Numbered from the stretch's first letter, positions 1 to 10,395 are shown. The stretch is 64,000 nt of DNA from Sphingomonas sp. SORGH_AS_0950 (GCF_030818415.1 NZ_JAUTAE010000001.1:870501-934500), one strand, 5' to 3'. Program-made: numbers and translations. Notes: generated by a model from the sequence alone, not told the origin.

Positions 1-819
<819 letters not shown>

Positions 820-3726
820 ATGGTTTATCGACCGAGCCGGTTGCGAAAATGGGCGCTGACGGGGGCGGCCATCGGGTCCCTGATCCTGGCCATCGACGCC
901 CAGGCGCAAACCCAGTCTTCGGGCGGCAGCGGCGCCGCCGAGACCGCCGATGGCGATGCGACGGGTGCGAGCGACGGGACGATCGTGGTGACGGGATCGC
1001 GCATCCGCCGCAATCCGCTGGACCAGAGCGCACCGCTGACCGCGATCGACGGCGCGGACATCGCGCGGACCGGCCTTTCCTCGATCGGCGACGTGCTGCA
1101 ACGCCTGCCCGGTGCGGCGGGAGGGCTCAATTCCCGCTTCAATCGGTCGGGCAATAACGGCAACCCGCCCGATGGCGGCGGCGTCGGCGCGGGGTCGGCC
1201 GAGATCGACCTGCGCTATCTGGGCAGCCGCCGCACGCTGGTGCTGGTCGACGGCCTGCGCTTCATCAACGGCAGCGCGGCGAGCGGCATTCCCGGCGCGG
1301 TCGACCTGAACGCCATTCCCGACAGCATGATCGAACGCGTCGACGTGCTGCGCGACGGGGCGTCCACCATCTACGGCTCGGACGCGATCGCGGGCGTCGT
1401 CAACATCATCACCAAGAAGCGCCAGAACGGTTTCCTCGCCACCGCGCAACTCGGCGGATATGACAAGGGCGACGGCGTCACCCAAAATTACCAGTTGAGC
1501 TGGGGCCATCGCACGGAGGACGGTCGGGTCTCGGTCGTTGCGGGCGCCAATTACATCAACCAGGGCTCGGTCTTCGCGGGCGACCGCCCCTATTATGCCT
1601 TCCCCGATCCGGGTGCGACCGCCTGCTCCAGCAGTTGCAGTTCGGGCACGCCCAATGGCCGGTTCATCATCAACAATCCCGTCACCGGCGAGGCGATGAA
1701 CCTGACGCTTAAGAGCAATCCGCTGACCCGGCCGCGCTTCGATCCGTCGGACCCGACCGGTGCGAACAGCGATTTCAAGTCCTTCACCGTCGCCGACCGG
1801 TTCAATTTCCGCCCCTATAACTATTTGCTGACCCCGCAGGAGCGATTCGGTGCCTTCGTCAACTTCACCGGTCAGTTGGCGGACAATGTCCGGCTGAGCA
1901 CCAAGTTGATCTACAACCGCCGCACCTCGGACAACCAGGCGGCACCGCTGCCGCTGTTCGTCGGCCCCGATGCGGGCAACGGCAATCTGCTCGACACCAT
2001 CTCGATCGACCGGACCAATCCGTTCAACCCGTTCGGCGTGACGCTGAGCGCGGGCAATAACGGCACGCCCGCCAATTACGGCTTTATCGGGCGGCGCTTC
2101 GTCGAAAACGGACCGCGCCATTACAGCCAGCGGGTCGACACCATGTATATGTCGAGCACGCTGGACGGCCAGATCCCGATCGGTGCGGGCACCTGGTACT
2201 GGGACGCCAATGTCATCTATGCCGAGAACCATGCCAAGCAGGTGGCGCACGGCAATGTGAACGCCGCCAACCTGGCCCTGGCGCTGGGGCCGGTGGCGAA
2301 CTGCACCGGCGCGTGCGTGCCGTTCAACATCTTCGGCGGCGCCGGTTCGATCACCCAGGCGATGATCGACTATGTGACCTTCACCCAGCGCGACCGGTCC
2401 GAACAGACGATGACCGACGCGACCTTCAACCTGACGGGCACGCTGTTCCAGCTTCCCGCCGGACCGCTGGGGCTGGCCACGGGATATGAGTTCCGCCGCC
2501 AGACGGGATCGTTCAACCCCGACCCCATCGTCGCGGCCGGACTGGGGTCGGACATTCCGGCCCAGCCGACGGCGGGTGCCTTCGACGTCAACGAGGTTTA
2601 CGCCGAACTCAGCATCCCGGTGCTGAAGGACGTCCCCTTCTTCCGGCTGCTCGAAGGGTCGTTCGCCGCGCGCTATTCGGATTACTCGACCAGCGGCAAC
2701 CGCACGGTGATGAAGGGCGGGCTCAGCTGGAAGCCGTTCGAGGATCTGCGCCTGCGCGGCACCTGGGCGCAAGGGTTCCGCGCCCCCAGCATCGGCGAGC
2801 TGTTCGGAACGCCGTCGCGGTTCGACGGCACCGTCATCGATCCCTGTTCCGGCATCGCCAGCCTGCCCTCGACCAGCACGGTGCGGCAGAACTGCGTCGC
2901 GCTGGGCGTGCCGGTCAACTATGTCCAGAACGGCCTGCAATTGCCGATCCTGACCGGCGGCAACCGCGCGCTGAAGCCCGAAAAGTCGGAAAGCTGGGTG
3001 CTGGGCGCCGTCTATAGCCCCAGCTGGGCGCGCGAGGCGGGCATCGCCAGCCAACTGAGCCTGGAGGCCGATTACTACACCATCCGGGTCGATGACGCGA
3101 TCGCCTCGGTCGGGGCGGACGTGCTGCTGGCGAACTGCATCAACCAGCGCGATGCGGTCAGCTGCGGCGCGATCACCCGCTCCTCGACGGGCAGCGGCCA
3201 GATCACGCAGATTCGCGGGCTGCTCCAGAATATCGCCTCGCTCAAGAGCGAGGGGATCGACATCACCCTGCTCTATCGCAGTCCGCGCGTCGGGGCGGGC
3301 ACGTTCGGGCTGAACTGGGCCAGCAACGTCCTGCTGGAATATTCGACCACCCTGCCCACCGCCACCGGCAGCGCCAAGCTGGAGCGGCAGGGCACCGAAC
3401 GCGGCGACCAGGCCTATCCCCGCTTCAAGAGCGTCGCGACGATCGACTGGTCGAGCGAAACGTTCCTGGCGTCGCTGACCGGCCGCTATATCGGCAAGGT
3501 AATCGAGCCCGCCTATGCCAATCGCGAGATGAAGCCGATCCTGTATCTGGATGCGCAGGTCGGCTGGACCCTGCCCTGGATGTCGCAGCGTATGACGCTG
3601 ACCATGGGGGTCAACAACATTTTGGGGAAGAGAGCGCCCGACTGCCTGAGCTGCGGCGGGTTCGATCCGACCACCTATGACCTGCCGGGCCAGTTCGGCT
3701 ATGCCCGCCTGGGCTTCAAATTCTGA
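820..3726 (+). CDS. TonB-dependent outer-membrane receptor
   Basis: Outer-membrane beta-barrel transporter of 968 residues that imports a large or scarce substrate using TonB energy. A signal peptide ends near residue 30 (DAQAQ). It is followed by the TonB-box/plug start around residues 53-60 (TIVVTGSRI), a plug with LVDGLRF and DGASTIYGSDAIAGVVNI, and a barrel ending in FGYARLGFKF with the terminal Phe typical of outer-membrane proteins. The extracellular part contains several close Cys pairs. The type resembles the large receptors that sphingomonads keep beside catabolic enzymes. Divergence from a sulfatase suggests a sulfated or related organic ligand, but the sequence does not prove it. 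Confidence 0.92.
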   Translation: MVYRPSRLRKWALTGAAIGSLILAIDAQAQTQSSGGSGAAETADGDATGASDGTIVVTGSRIRRNPLDQSAPLTAIDGADIARTGLSSIGDVLQRLPGAAGGLNSRFNRSGNNGNPPDGGGVGAGSAEIDLRYLGSRRTLVLVDGLRFINGSAASGIPGAVDLNAIPDSMIERVDVLRDGASTIYGSDAIAGVVNIITKKRQNGFLATAQLGGYDKGDGVTQNYQLSWGHRTEDGRVSVVAGANYINQGSVFAGDRPYYAFPDPGATACSSSCSSGTPNGRFIINNPVTGEAMNLTLKSNPLTRPRFDPSDPTGANSDFKSFTVADRFNFRPYNYLLTPQERFGAFVNFTGQLADNVRLSTKLIYNRRTSDNQAAPLPLFVGPDAGNGNLLDTISIDRTNPFNPFGVTLSAGNNGTPANYGFIGRRFVENGPRHYSQRVDTMYMSSTLDGQIPIGAGTWYWDANVIYAENHAKQVAHGNVNAANLALALGPVANCTGACVPFNIFGGAGSITQAMIDYVTFTQRDRSEQTMTDATFNLTGTLFQLPAGPLGLATGYEFRRQTGSFNPDPIVAAGLGSDIPAQPTAGAFDVNEVYAELSIPVLKDVPFFRLLEGSFAARYSDYSTSGNRTVMKGGLSWKPFEDLRLRGTWAQGFRAPSIGELFGTPSRFDGTVIDPCSGIASLPSTSTVRQNCVALGVPVNYVQNGLQLPILTGGNRALKPEKSESWVLGAVYSPSWAREAGIASQLSLEADYYTIRVDDAIASVGADVLLANCINQRDAVSCGAITRSSTGSGQITQIRGLLQNIASLKSEGIDITLLYRSPRVGAGTFGLNWASNVLLEYSTTLPTATGSAKLERQGTERGDQAYPRFKSVATIDWSSETFLASLTGRYIGKVIEPAYANREMKPILYLDAQVGWTLPWMSQRMTLTMGVNNILGKRAPDCLSCGGFDPTTYDLPGQFGYARLGFKF

Positions 3727-3735
3727 CGTGACGGT

Positions 3736-3757
3736 GGCCGGGACGCATGTCCCGGCC
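3736..3757. terminator. Hairpin between convergent genes
   Basis: GGCCGGGAC-GCAT-GTCCCGGCC is a perfect 9-bp stem with a 4-base loop. It lies 10 bp after the TonB receptor stop and before the 3' end of the opposing response regulator. There is no T run, so factor-independent activity is uncertain. Confidence 0.5.
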
Positions 3758-3794
3758 GCTCACCCGCGCGTCGAGGCGTCGGCCGGTCGGCCCG

Positions 3795-4166
3795 TCAGGC
3801 AGAGAGGCGTTCAATCTCGTCCAGGACGTGCCGGGGATCGAACGGCTTGGCGAGGAACACCGATCCGTGGGGCAGGTCGGCTATCGGCGGATGCCCCATG
3901 CCCGACACGATGATGAGGATCGCCAGCGGACAGCGGTCGCGCACGACATGCGCCAGCTTCACCCCGTCCATCGTCCCCGCCATCTGCACATCGGTAAGCA
4001 CGATGCGGATGAACGCGTGCGCGGCGAGGATCTCGGCCGCCGTGTCGGCATCCTGCGCCGCGAAGACCTGAAAGCCGCGATCCTCGAAAAAGTCCGCCAG
4101 GTCGTGGCGGACGAACGGCTCGTCCTCGACGATGAGGATGCTGCGCGGCAAACTGGCCTGTCCCAT
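3795..4166 (-). CDS. Single-domain response regulator (receiver only)
   Basis: A 123-residue stand-alone receiver domain: acidic pocket in LIVEDEP near residue 14, phospho-acceptor Asp in VLTDVQMAG near residue 60, and the conserved Lys in FLAKPFDP near 108. There is no output domain, so it probably passes phosphate or signals by protein contact. It begins one base after the stop of the HWE kinase at 4168, so the two are almost certainly co-transcribed and form a cognate pair. In alphaproteobacteria such pairs often act in light or general stress signalling; the input here is not known. Confidence 0.88.
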   Translation of the reverse strand: MGQASLPRSILIVEDEPFVRHDLADFFEDRGFQVFAAQDADTAAEILAAHAFIRIVLTDVQMAGTMDGVKLAHVVRDRCPLAILIIVSGMGHPPIADLPHGSVFLAKPFDPRHVLDEIERLSA

Positions 4167-4167
4167 A

Positions 4168-5508
4168 TCAGCCGTCGATCAGCTCGCCAGTGTCGGCCAG
4201 CGGCGCATCGATCCGGAACACGACCCCTTCGGGCGGAAAGTCGAGCACCGTCCTGCCCCGGAAATAGGCGCCGAGCGAGCGTTCGATCATGCGCGATCCA
4301 AAGCCGCGCTGTGAAGGGCGGACGACCGGCGGCCCGCCCCGTTCCTGCCAGCGCAGATGGAAACAGGCGCTGCCCTGCGTGCCGCTGACCTGCCATCGCA
4401 AGGTCACCGATCCCGTATCGTTGCCGAGCGCGCCATATTTGGTCGCATTGGTCGCCAGTTCGTGGAAAGCCAGGGTCAACGCCAGCGCGACATGCGAGTT
4501 CAATCGGATGCGCGGACCGTCGATCGCGATCCGGTCCCGCATCCCGGAGACGGCCGACAGCCCGGCCTCGATGACATCGTGAAGCTCCGCCTGCTGCCAT
4601 GCGGTGGTCGTCAGCACATCGGTCGCCCGCCCCAGCGAGGCGAGCCGCGAGGAGAAGGCGGCGGAGGCCTGCTCGATGCTGTGCGCGCCGCGCAACGTCT
4701 GATTGGCGATCGACTGGACCAGGGTCAGCACATTCTTCAGCCGGTGGCTCAGCTCGCCGTTCAGGAGCTTCTGCTGCTCGCGGGCTTCGTACAGCGCGGT
4801 GAGGTCGCGCGACACCGACAGGATGCGCGCCGGGCGGCCATCCGGGCCGGGGATGGGCGAGACGGAAACCGACCACCATTTGGGAACGCCGATATAGGTG
4901 TCCGCAGGCGTCTCGAAATGCGACGAGCGCCCCTCGGCCGCCGCCTTCAGCGCCGCGCGGGCCTGGACCGGGCCGTTGCCCTTCAGGAAATCCGCCCAGG
5001 GACAGCCACGGACCGCGTTGAAGTCGCTGATGTCCATCACCTTCATGCCGCCCTCGCTCATGAAGGTCAGGTTGCCGTCCAGGTCCACGACCTTGATGCA
5101 GTCGGTGGACGCGGCCAGGACGCTGGACAGGAACACCTCGCGCTCCGCCGAGGAACGCTCCCGCTCGACCAGTTCGGCGTTCAGCGCCAGCGACCGCCGC
5201 AGCGTGTCGCGCAATTCGCCGGTCATCATGACCATGCCGATCAGGATGAAGAGGAACACCGCCGCCGCCGCCCATTGATTGTCCGGCAGCCAATAGGGGT
5301 TGGCAGCATTGCCGATCGACAGGGCACCGGCGACCGTGGACACCATGCTGGCGAACAGTCCCGCGCCCAGCCCCAGGACCAGCGCCACGCCGATCGTGGC
5401 CGGAATGAAGAGCAGCCATGGCAGTTCGTCGGGGATGATGAGGATCCGCGCGATCGCCACGAATGCGACGACCAGCGCCGCCAGCGTATAGCGCGTGAAA
5501 CCCGACAC
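4168..5508 (-). CDS. HWE/HisKA_2-type sensor histidine kinase with PAS domain
   Basis: A 446-residue membrane kinase. About four membrane segments occupy residues 5-95 (a DUF4118/MASE-like block), then a PAS domain spans about 120-235 (STDCIKVVDLDGNLTFMSEGG), then the phospho-acceptor region with H255 in SHRLKNVL and an N-box ELATNATKYGALG. The H-R-x-K-N and N-box forms place it in the HWE/HisKA_2 group common in alphaproteobacteria. The start used is GTG at 5508, without a strong ribosome-binding site, so the true start could differ slightly. The partner receiver follows after 1 bp. A PAS core without the flavin-binding Cys motif suggests the ligand is not blue light (inference). Confidence 0.85.
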   Translation of the reverse strand: MSGFTRYTLAALVVAFVAIARILIIPDELPWLLFIPATIGVALVLGLGAGLFASMVSTVAGALSIGNAANPYWLPDNQWAAAAVFLFILIGMVMMTGELRDTLRRSLALNAELVERERSSAEREVFLSSVLAASTDCIKVVDLDGNLTFMSEGGMKVMDISDFNAVRGCPWADFLKGNGPVQARAALKAAAEGRSSHFETPADTYIGVPKWWSVSVSPIPGPDGRPARILSVSRDLTALYEAREQQKLLNGELSHRLKNVLTLVQSIANQTLRGAHSIEQASAAFSSRLASLGRATDVLTTTAWQQAELHDVIEAGLSAVSGMRDRIAIDGPRIRLNSHVALALTLAFHELATNATKYGALGNDTGSVTLRWQVSGTQGSACFHLRWQERGGPPVVRPSQRGFGSRMIERSLGAYFRGRTVLDFPPEGVVFRIDAPLADTGELIDG

Positions 5509-5735
5509 CCGGTCGGTCGAAAGACCAGATGATGATCCGATCGAAGATGCTGCCTGGCTGTGTCCTGATCATTCTGCCACCCGAAAGCGGGACAAGGCCC
5601 CCCGGCCCGTCCCGCCGCCTGCGCTAACGTAGATCATTAAAAAGACAAATGCCCGATGGGTTTGTCCAGCCATTTTCCGTATCCGCGCGGTGGCCCGCAC
5701 GCCGACCGGAGCGGATCGACCGCCTACGGTCCGGG

Positions 5736-6596
5736 TTATCGCAGCTTCATGAACGCCGCGACCGCATTGCGGACGCTGTCGGTGAAGCGATCATAGATCA
5801 TCCGCGACAGCTCGGCGATGACCGGCTGACGATCGCGTCCCCCGCGCGCGAACACGGCGATCGCCACGCGGCGGCCGTCGGGCATGGTGATGAACCCGAC
5901 ATCGTTCGAAATGCCGTCCAGCGTCCCCGTCTTGTCCTCCACCAGCGTTCCGGCGGGCAGCAGCGCGCGGATACGGCGGGTGCCCGTCCGGCATTGCCGC
6001 ATCAGGCCAAGCAGGAAGGCACGGCTCTGCGGCGCGAGGACCGAGCCGCTGTCGAGCCGTTTCAGCAGGGTGACCATGGCGACCGGCGTCGCGACGTCCT
6101 TGATGTCCGCCAGATGGCCGCGTTCGCGGAGGAGCTGGGCGATCGTCCGGTCGACCCGGATGCCGGTGATGTTCTGGGTCCATAGCCATTGCTGGACCTT
6201 GGCAGGGCCGCCGACGGCCGCGAACAGCTGGTCGGCCGCCAGATTGTCGCTGCGCACGATCATCGCCTCCATCGCCTTCGCGGCGGTGCGGCCATGGATC
6301 ATGTCGCCCAGGCTCCGCCGCCCCTGGTCGACCTCGGTCAGATAGGCGGCCGCGATGGCGAGCTTCACCGTGCTCGCCATCGGGAAGGGGATCGTGCCGT
6401 TCACGCTGGCGGTATAGCCGTCGCGCAGATCGATCGCGGCGATGCCATATTCCCCCGAACGCCCGGCCAGCAGCGCGTTCATCTCGCGCTGAAGCTCGAC
6501 CAGTTCGGACGTCGGGGTGACCGCCGATGCCGGGTTCGTGAAACTCGCCGCCATACCCGTCAGAAAAAGACGGAAAAGCAGGGCTACTCGCATCAA
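5736..6596 (-). CDS. Class A beta-lactamase-fold serine hydrolase lacking the omega-loop Glu
   Basis: A 286-residue exported protein (signal to about residue 25, ASA) with the penicillin-recognising serine signature: S75-T-V-K78, S116-D-N118 and K222-T-G224. The region that in class A enzymes reads R-x-E-x-x-L-N is R150-T-I-A-Q-L-L156, so the deacylating Glu166 and its partner Asn170 are replaced by Ile and Leu. Such a protein could acylate with beta-lactams but should turn over poorly. It may be a penicillin-binding or peptidoglycan-related hydrolase rather than a true beta-lactamase (inference). It is separated from neighbours on both sides and appears to be a single transcription unit. Confidence 0.8.
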   Translation of the reverse strand: MMRVALLFRLFLTGMAASFTNPASAVTPTSELVELQREMNALLAGRSGEYGIAAIDLRDGYTASVNGTIPFPMASTVKLAIAAAYLTEVDQGRRSLGDMIHGRTAAKAMEAMIVRSDNLAADQLFAAVGGPAKVQQWLWTQNITGIRVDRTIAQLLRERGHLADIKDVATPVAMVTLLKRLDSGSVLAPQSRAFLLGLMRQCRTGTRRIRALLPAGTLVEDKTGTLDGISNDVGFITMPDGRRVAIAVFARGGRDRQPVIAELSRMIYDRFTDSVRNAVAAFMKLR

Positions 6597-6694
6597 CCTT
6601 CCTCGATCACGGCATGGGATAATGGATCGACGCTAGCCGCAAAAACCGGACGCGTCGCGTGGAATATGACGGTCATGAGACCAGGCGATTTTTT

Positions 6695-6720
6695 CGGGCG
6701 GCACACCGTCATGCCGCCCG
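6695..6720 (-). terminator. Hairpin after the M3 peptidase gene
   Basis: CGGGCGGCA and TGCCGCCCG form a 9-bp stem with an 8-base loop, 8 bp downstream of the peptidase stop. On the minus strand it is followed by A residues rather than T residues, so it is not a classical intrinsic terminator. It may protect the transcript end. Confidence 0.4.
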
Positions 6721-6728
6721 GCACCGGC

Positions 6729-8912
6729 CTATCCGGCGGTCGTCCCGGTCTGCGCCTGCTCCGGGGTGTCGGCGTCCAGGCCCAGGTCCTTGAGCAACGG
6801 GCCGACCTGCGGGTCCGCGCCGTTGAAGGCCCGGAACATCGGCGCATAATCCTCGGTATGCCCCTTCGACAGGATCATGTCGCGGAACCGCTGGCCGTTG
6901 GCACGGGTCATGCCGCCATGGCGTTCGAACCAGTTGAACGCATTGGCGCTCAGCATCTTGGTCCAGCTATAGGCGTAATAGCCCGCCGAATAGCCGTTCG
7001 ACCATATGTGAAGGAAATAGCTGGAGCGATAGCGCGGCGGCACCTCGGCAATGTCCAGCCCGGTCGCGGCCAGCGCCTTGTCCTCAAAGGCATCGGCATC
7101 CTGCCGCCCCTGCGCCGCCGTCAGCGAATGCCAGCTCATGTCCAGCTCGGCCGCGGCCAGCGCCTCGCCGAAGGAATAGCCCGAATTGAAGGTGCTGGCC
7201 CGCTTGATCTTGTCGACCAACGCCTGCGGGATGGGCTTTCCGTCCTTGTAGTTCACCGCGTAGTGCGACAGCACCTTGGGATCGAGCGCCCAATGCTCGT
7301 TGAACTGCGACGGGAACTCCACGAAGTCGCGGGCGGTATTCGTGCCCGATACCGAGGGATAGACCTGGTTCGCGAACAGGCCGTGCAGCGCATGGCCGAA
7401 TTCGTGGAACATGGTCACGACATCGTCGAAGCTGATCAGGGCGGGCTGACCGGCGGCGGGCTTGGTGAAGTTCGCGACGTTATAGATGACCGGCTTGGTC
7501 CCGATCAGCTCCGACTGGTTGACGAAGTTCGACATCCACGCGCCGCCATTCTTGTTGTCGCGCTTCCAATAGTCGAAATACATCAGGCCCAGCATGGCGC
7601 CGTTCGCTTCGTCCACCTCATAGACCATCACGTCGGGCTGATAGACGGGAATGTCGGTGCGGCGCTTGAAGGTCAGGCCGTACAGCTCGTGCGCGGCATA
7701 GAAGACACCGTCGGTCAGGACCTTGTTGATCTCGAAATAGGGTTTCAGCTCATCCTGGTTCAGATCATATTTCGCCTTGCGAACCTGCTCCGAATAGAAA
7801 TCCCAGTCCCAGGGCTTCAGCTCGAAATCGCCGCCGGTCGCCTTGATCCGCGCCTGCAATTCCGCCGCCTCGCGATGCTGCTCGACGGCGACGGGCTTGC
7901 CCAGCCGCTGCATGAAGGCGAGCGCGGTCTGCGGATTCTTGGCCATCTGGTCCTGCAGCACGTAATCGGCCCAGGTGGGGAAGCCGAGCAGCTTGGCCTT
8001 TTGCGCCCGGAGCAGGGCGATCTGCGCGATCGTGTCGCGGGTGTCGTTGGCGTCGCCCTTCTCCGCACGCGTCCAGCTCGCCCGGAACAGCGCCTCGCGC
8101 GTGGCGCGATCGGTCAGGCTGGCAAGCTCGGGCTGCTGGGTGGTGTTCTGCAGGGTCAGCACATATTTGCCGACCAGCCCCCGCGCCTTGGCCGCATCGG
8201 CCGCCGCCGCGATCTCCGCCTCGGACAGTCCGGCCAGCTTGGCGCGGTCCTCGACGACCAGCGCACCCGCCTTGGTCGCGGCGAGCAGCTTCTGCTGGAA
8301 CGCGGTCTCCAGCGTCGACAGTTGCGCGTTATACTGGCTCAGCGTGACCTTGTCGGCCGGGGACAGCAGCGCGCCCGCGCGCACCATGTTCTGATAGGTG
8401 AGCGTCAGCACCTGAAGCTGCTCGGGCGTCAGGCCCAGCGACTGGCGCTTGTCGTACAGCATCCTGACGCGGGCGAACAGCGCGGGGTCCAGGTTGATCG
8501 CATCCTGATGCGCGGCGAAGGCCGGGGCCAGATCGGCCTCGGTCTTTTGCAGGACATCGTCGGTATTGGCACCGACCACACCCTCGAAAGCCAGGCTAGC
8601 ACGTTCCAGCAACCGGCCCGACCGTTCGAGCGCGGCGATCGTATTGTCGAACGTCGGCGCGCTGCGCGCATTGGCGATCGCCCGCACCTCGGCCCGTTGC
8701 TGCGCCATCCCCGCCAGCAGGGCGGGCGCATAGTCGCTGCTCTTGATCCGATCGAAGGGCGGCGCCCCCAGCGGCAGCGTGCTGGCCGCGGCAAAGGGAT
8801 TGGACGCGGGCAGAGACGCAGCATTTGCACCGGCCGGGGCGGACGCCGGGGTCTGGGCAATCGCGGTGGTCGACATCAGCAGGATCGTGGCAGTCGCGGC
8901 GAACAGGCGCAT
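6729..8912 (-). CDS. dcp: M3 family metallopeptidase (peptidyl-dipeptidase Dcp type)
   Basis: A 727-residue zinc peptidase that cleaves dipeptides from the C-terminus of oligopeptides. It carries a signal peptide (cleavage near AIAQ, residue 20), so it acts in the periplasm, unlike cytoplasmic E. coli Dcp. The active site is H503-E-F-G-H507 with a downstream Glu in the M3 fold, and the C-terminal part contains typical M3 motifs (HIWSNGYSAGYYAYSWTKM). The length fits the family. It is a single gene with a hairpin just after its stop and a long repeat-bearing gap upstream. Confidence 0.93.
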   Translation of the reverse strand: MRLFAATATILLMSTTAIAQTPASAPAGANAASLPASNPFAAASTLPLGAPPFDRIKSSDYAPALLAGMAQQRAEVRAIANARSAPTFDNTIAALERSGRLLERASLAFEGVVGANTDDVLQKTEADLAPAFAAHQDAINLDPALFARVRMLYDKRQSLGLTPEQLQVLTLTYQNMVRAGALLSPADKVTLSQYNAQLSTLETAFQQKLLAATKAGALVVEDRAKLAGLSEAEIAAAADAAKARGLVGKYVLTLQNTTQQPELASLTDRATREALFRASWTRAEKGDANDTRDTIAQIALLRAQKAKLLGFPTWADYVLQDQMAKNPQTALAFMQRLGKPVAVEQHREAAELQARIKATGGDFELKPWDWDFYSEQVRKAKYDLNQDELKPYFEINKVLTDGVFYAAHELYGLTFKRRTDIPVYQPDVMVYEVDEANGAMLGLMYFDYWKRDNKNGGAWMSNFVNQSELIGTKPVIYNVANFTKPAAGQPALISFDDVVTMFHEFGHALHGLFANQVYPSVSGTNTARDFVEFPSQFNEHWALDPKVLSHYAVNYKDGKPIPQALVDKIKRASTFNSGYSFGEALAAAELDMSWHSLTAAQGRQDADAFEDKALAATGLDIAEVPPRYRSSYFLHIWSNGYSAGYYAYSWTKMLSANAFNWFERHGGMTRANGQRFRDMILSKGHTEDYAPMFRAFNGADPQVGPLLKDLGLDADTPEQAQTGTTAG

Positions 8913-9333
8913 GGGGGCTCCATCAACTAGCGAATGGCCCGTGCCATGCTCCTGCGAAGCCTGCGGATCAAGAGCAGGGGCCGGACGGTCAGCATGGGCG
9001 GAGGGGAGATGCGCGGTGCGCCCGCCTGCCGTTACGCGCGGCCGCCTGCCGATCGTCGCGTCGTCGCCTTAGGGTCGATCGACATTCACGATTGCTTCTT
9101 CTTCCCCTCTCCCCTGGAAAGGGGAGAGGGTTAGCGAAGCTTGCCAGCTTGCTGGCTAGCGCAGCTTGGGTGAGGGGTCGAGCGAGCCCAAAGGCTCGCG
9201 CGCTCGCGAAGCGAGCGCCCACCCCTCACCCAGCTCCGACTAAGCCTTTGCTACGCAAAGGCCAAGTCTGCGCAACCCTCTCCCCTCTGCGAGGGGCGAG
9301 GGACGGAAAGGCATGGCTTAATGTCGATCCGCC
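8913..9333. other. Non-coding gap carrying an intergenic repeat element
   Basis: A 421-bp stretch between the M3 peptidase start and the GNAT 3' end. The first 190 bp hold the peptidase promoter, but no clear -35/-10 pair stands out. The rest is the nested palindromic repeat described separately. No credible coding sequence is seen on either strand. Confidence 0.7.
9102..9302. repeat. Nested palindromic intergenic repeat (REP/MITE-like)
   Basis: About 200 bp made of nested inverted repeats. CCCCTCTCCCC near 9104 pairs with GGGGAGAGGG near 9121, GTGAGGGGT near 9170 pairs with ACCCCTCAC near 9230, and an inner GCGCTCGC-GAA-GCGAGCGC sits near 9201-9219. The outer sequence CCCTCTCCCC recurs near 9288. 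Internal ORFs are low-complexity and not credible. This pattern resembles mobile intergenic repeats of sphingomonads rather than a gene. Confidence 0.65.
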
Positions 9334-9852
9334 CTAGAGGCGGCGGGCATAGACGACATCGTCATAGACGGTGTCCCCGACCCGGAACTGGCGCGTGCCT
9401 GCCAGCGTGAAGCCTTCGCGCTCATAGAAGGCGCGGGCATTTTCGTTGATGCCGAGCACGCCCAGCAGCATCCGGCGTCGCCCGAGTGCGCGGGCATCGT
9501 CCAGCGCGCGGGCCATCAGCCTGTGGCCCAGCCCCGAACCGCGCGTCAGCGACAGCGCATAGATGCGGCGGAGTTCGATATCATCCTCGTCGGTCTCGAC
9601 CGGCAGGTCGGGCGGGACGAGAAGCGTATAGCCGACGGGCGCCGCGCCATCGGGATGCTCTGCCAAAGTGACGACGCAGGCGTCGTCCGCGATCCAGCGA
9701 TCGAACTTGGCGGGCGAGCTGTTGGTGGTGCAGTGATACACCATGTCGGGACCGGCAATGGTCCCGGCAAAGGTTTCGAGGAAGGTGGCGGCCGCGACGA
9801 GCGACAGCGCAGGCGCGTCGCCCGGCCCGGCCCATCGCAGCCGCCATTCCAT
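9334..9852 (-). CDS. GNAT family N-acetyltransferase
   Basis: A 172-residue acyl-CoA-dependent acetyltransferase of unknown substrate. The acetyl-CoA-binding segment is RGSGLGHRLMARAL near residue 117, and the C-terminal GINENARAFYEREGF is the usual GNAT motif B. Its ATG overlaps the ndk stop (TGATG at 9850-9854), so it is translated from the same message as ndk. This close coupling is structural only and does not reveal the substrate. Confidence 0.85.
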   Translation of the reverse strand: MEWRLRWAGPGDAPALSLVAAATFLETFAGTIAGPDMVYHCTTNSSPAKFDRWIADDACVVTLAEHPDGAAPVGYTLLVPPDLPVETDEDDIELRRIYALSLTRGSGLGHRLMARALDDARALGRRRMLLGVLGINENARAFYEREGFTLAGTRQFRVGDTVYDDVVYARRL

Positions 9853-10274
9853 CAGCCGACGATTTCTTCCGGCTTGAAGAAATACGCGATCTCGATCGCG
9901 GCATTCTCGTCCGAGTCCGAACCGTGGACGGTGTTGGCTTCGATCGACTCGGCCAGTTCCTTGCGGATCGTGCCCGGCTCGGCATTGGCGGGGTTGGTCG
10001 CGCCCATGATGTCGCGGTTGCGCTGCATGGCGTTCTCGCCCTCGAGCACCTGCACGACGACCGGACCCGAGATCATGAACTCGACCAGATCGTTGAAGAA
10101 GGGACGCTCCTTGTGGACCGCATAGAAGCCCTCGGCCTGCTCGCGGGTCATGTGGATGCGCTTCGAGGCGACGACGCGCAGACCGGCGTCCTCCAGCATC
10201 TTGGTGACGGCGCCGGTCAGGTTGCGGCGGGTCGCGTCGGGCTTGATGATCGAAAAGGTACGGTTCGCGGCCAT
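9852..10274 (-). CDS. ndk: Nucleoside diphosphate kinase
   Basis: Transfers the terminal phosphate between nucleoside triphosphates and diphosphates through a phospho-histidine. The sequence is a full-length 140-residue Ndk: TFSIIKPDA at the start, [11 protein letters not shown] in the middle, and the catalytic His117 in NTVHGSDS. I chose ATG 10274 because it gives the family's usual N-terminus. A GTG at 10283 lies closer to the AGGAG and would add three residues. The downstream GNAT gene overlaps its stop. Confidence 0.95.
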   Translation of the reverse strand: MAANRTFSIIKPDATRRNLTGAVTKMLEDAGLRVVASKRIHMTREQAEGFYAVHKERPFFNDLVEFMISGPVVVQVLEGENAMQRNRDIMGATNPANAEPGTIRKELAESIEANTVHGSDSDENAAIEIAYFFKPEEIVG

Positions 10275-10395
10275 GATGGTCACGCAGCTCCTGAATTAGG
10301 GTGTTGGCTGGAAGTGGCGTCGCCCTAGTCGCGGCGCGAAGGCAATGCAATGTCTTATGGCAACAAGCTGGTCCGCGCCGGGACGGGGAGGAATG

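Noticed and set aside
6189..8930. 913-codon open frame opposite the M3 peptidase
   Set aside because: Antisense shadow of a gene with a full HEFGH active site and signal peptide; composition is not protein-like.
8825..9337. Plus-strand open frame through the intergenic repeat near 9.0-9.3 kb
   Set aside because: Low-complexity translation of palindromic repeats, no ribosome-binding site, no recognisable domain.
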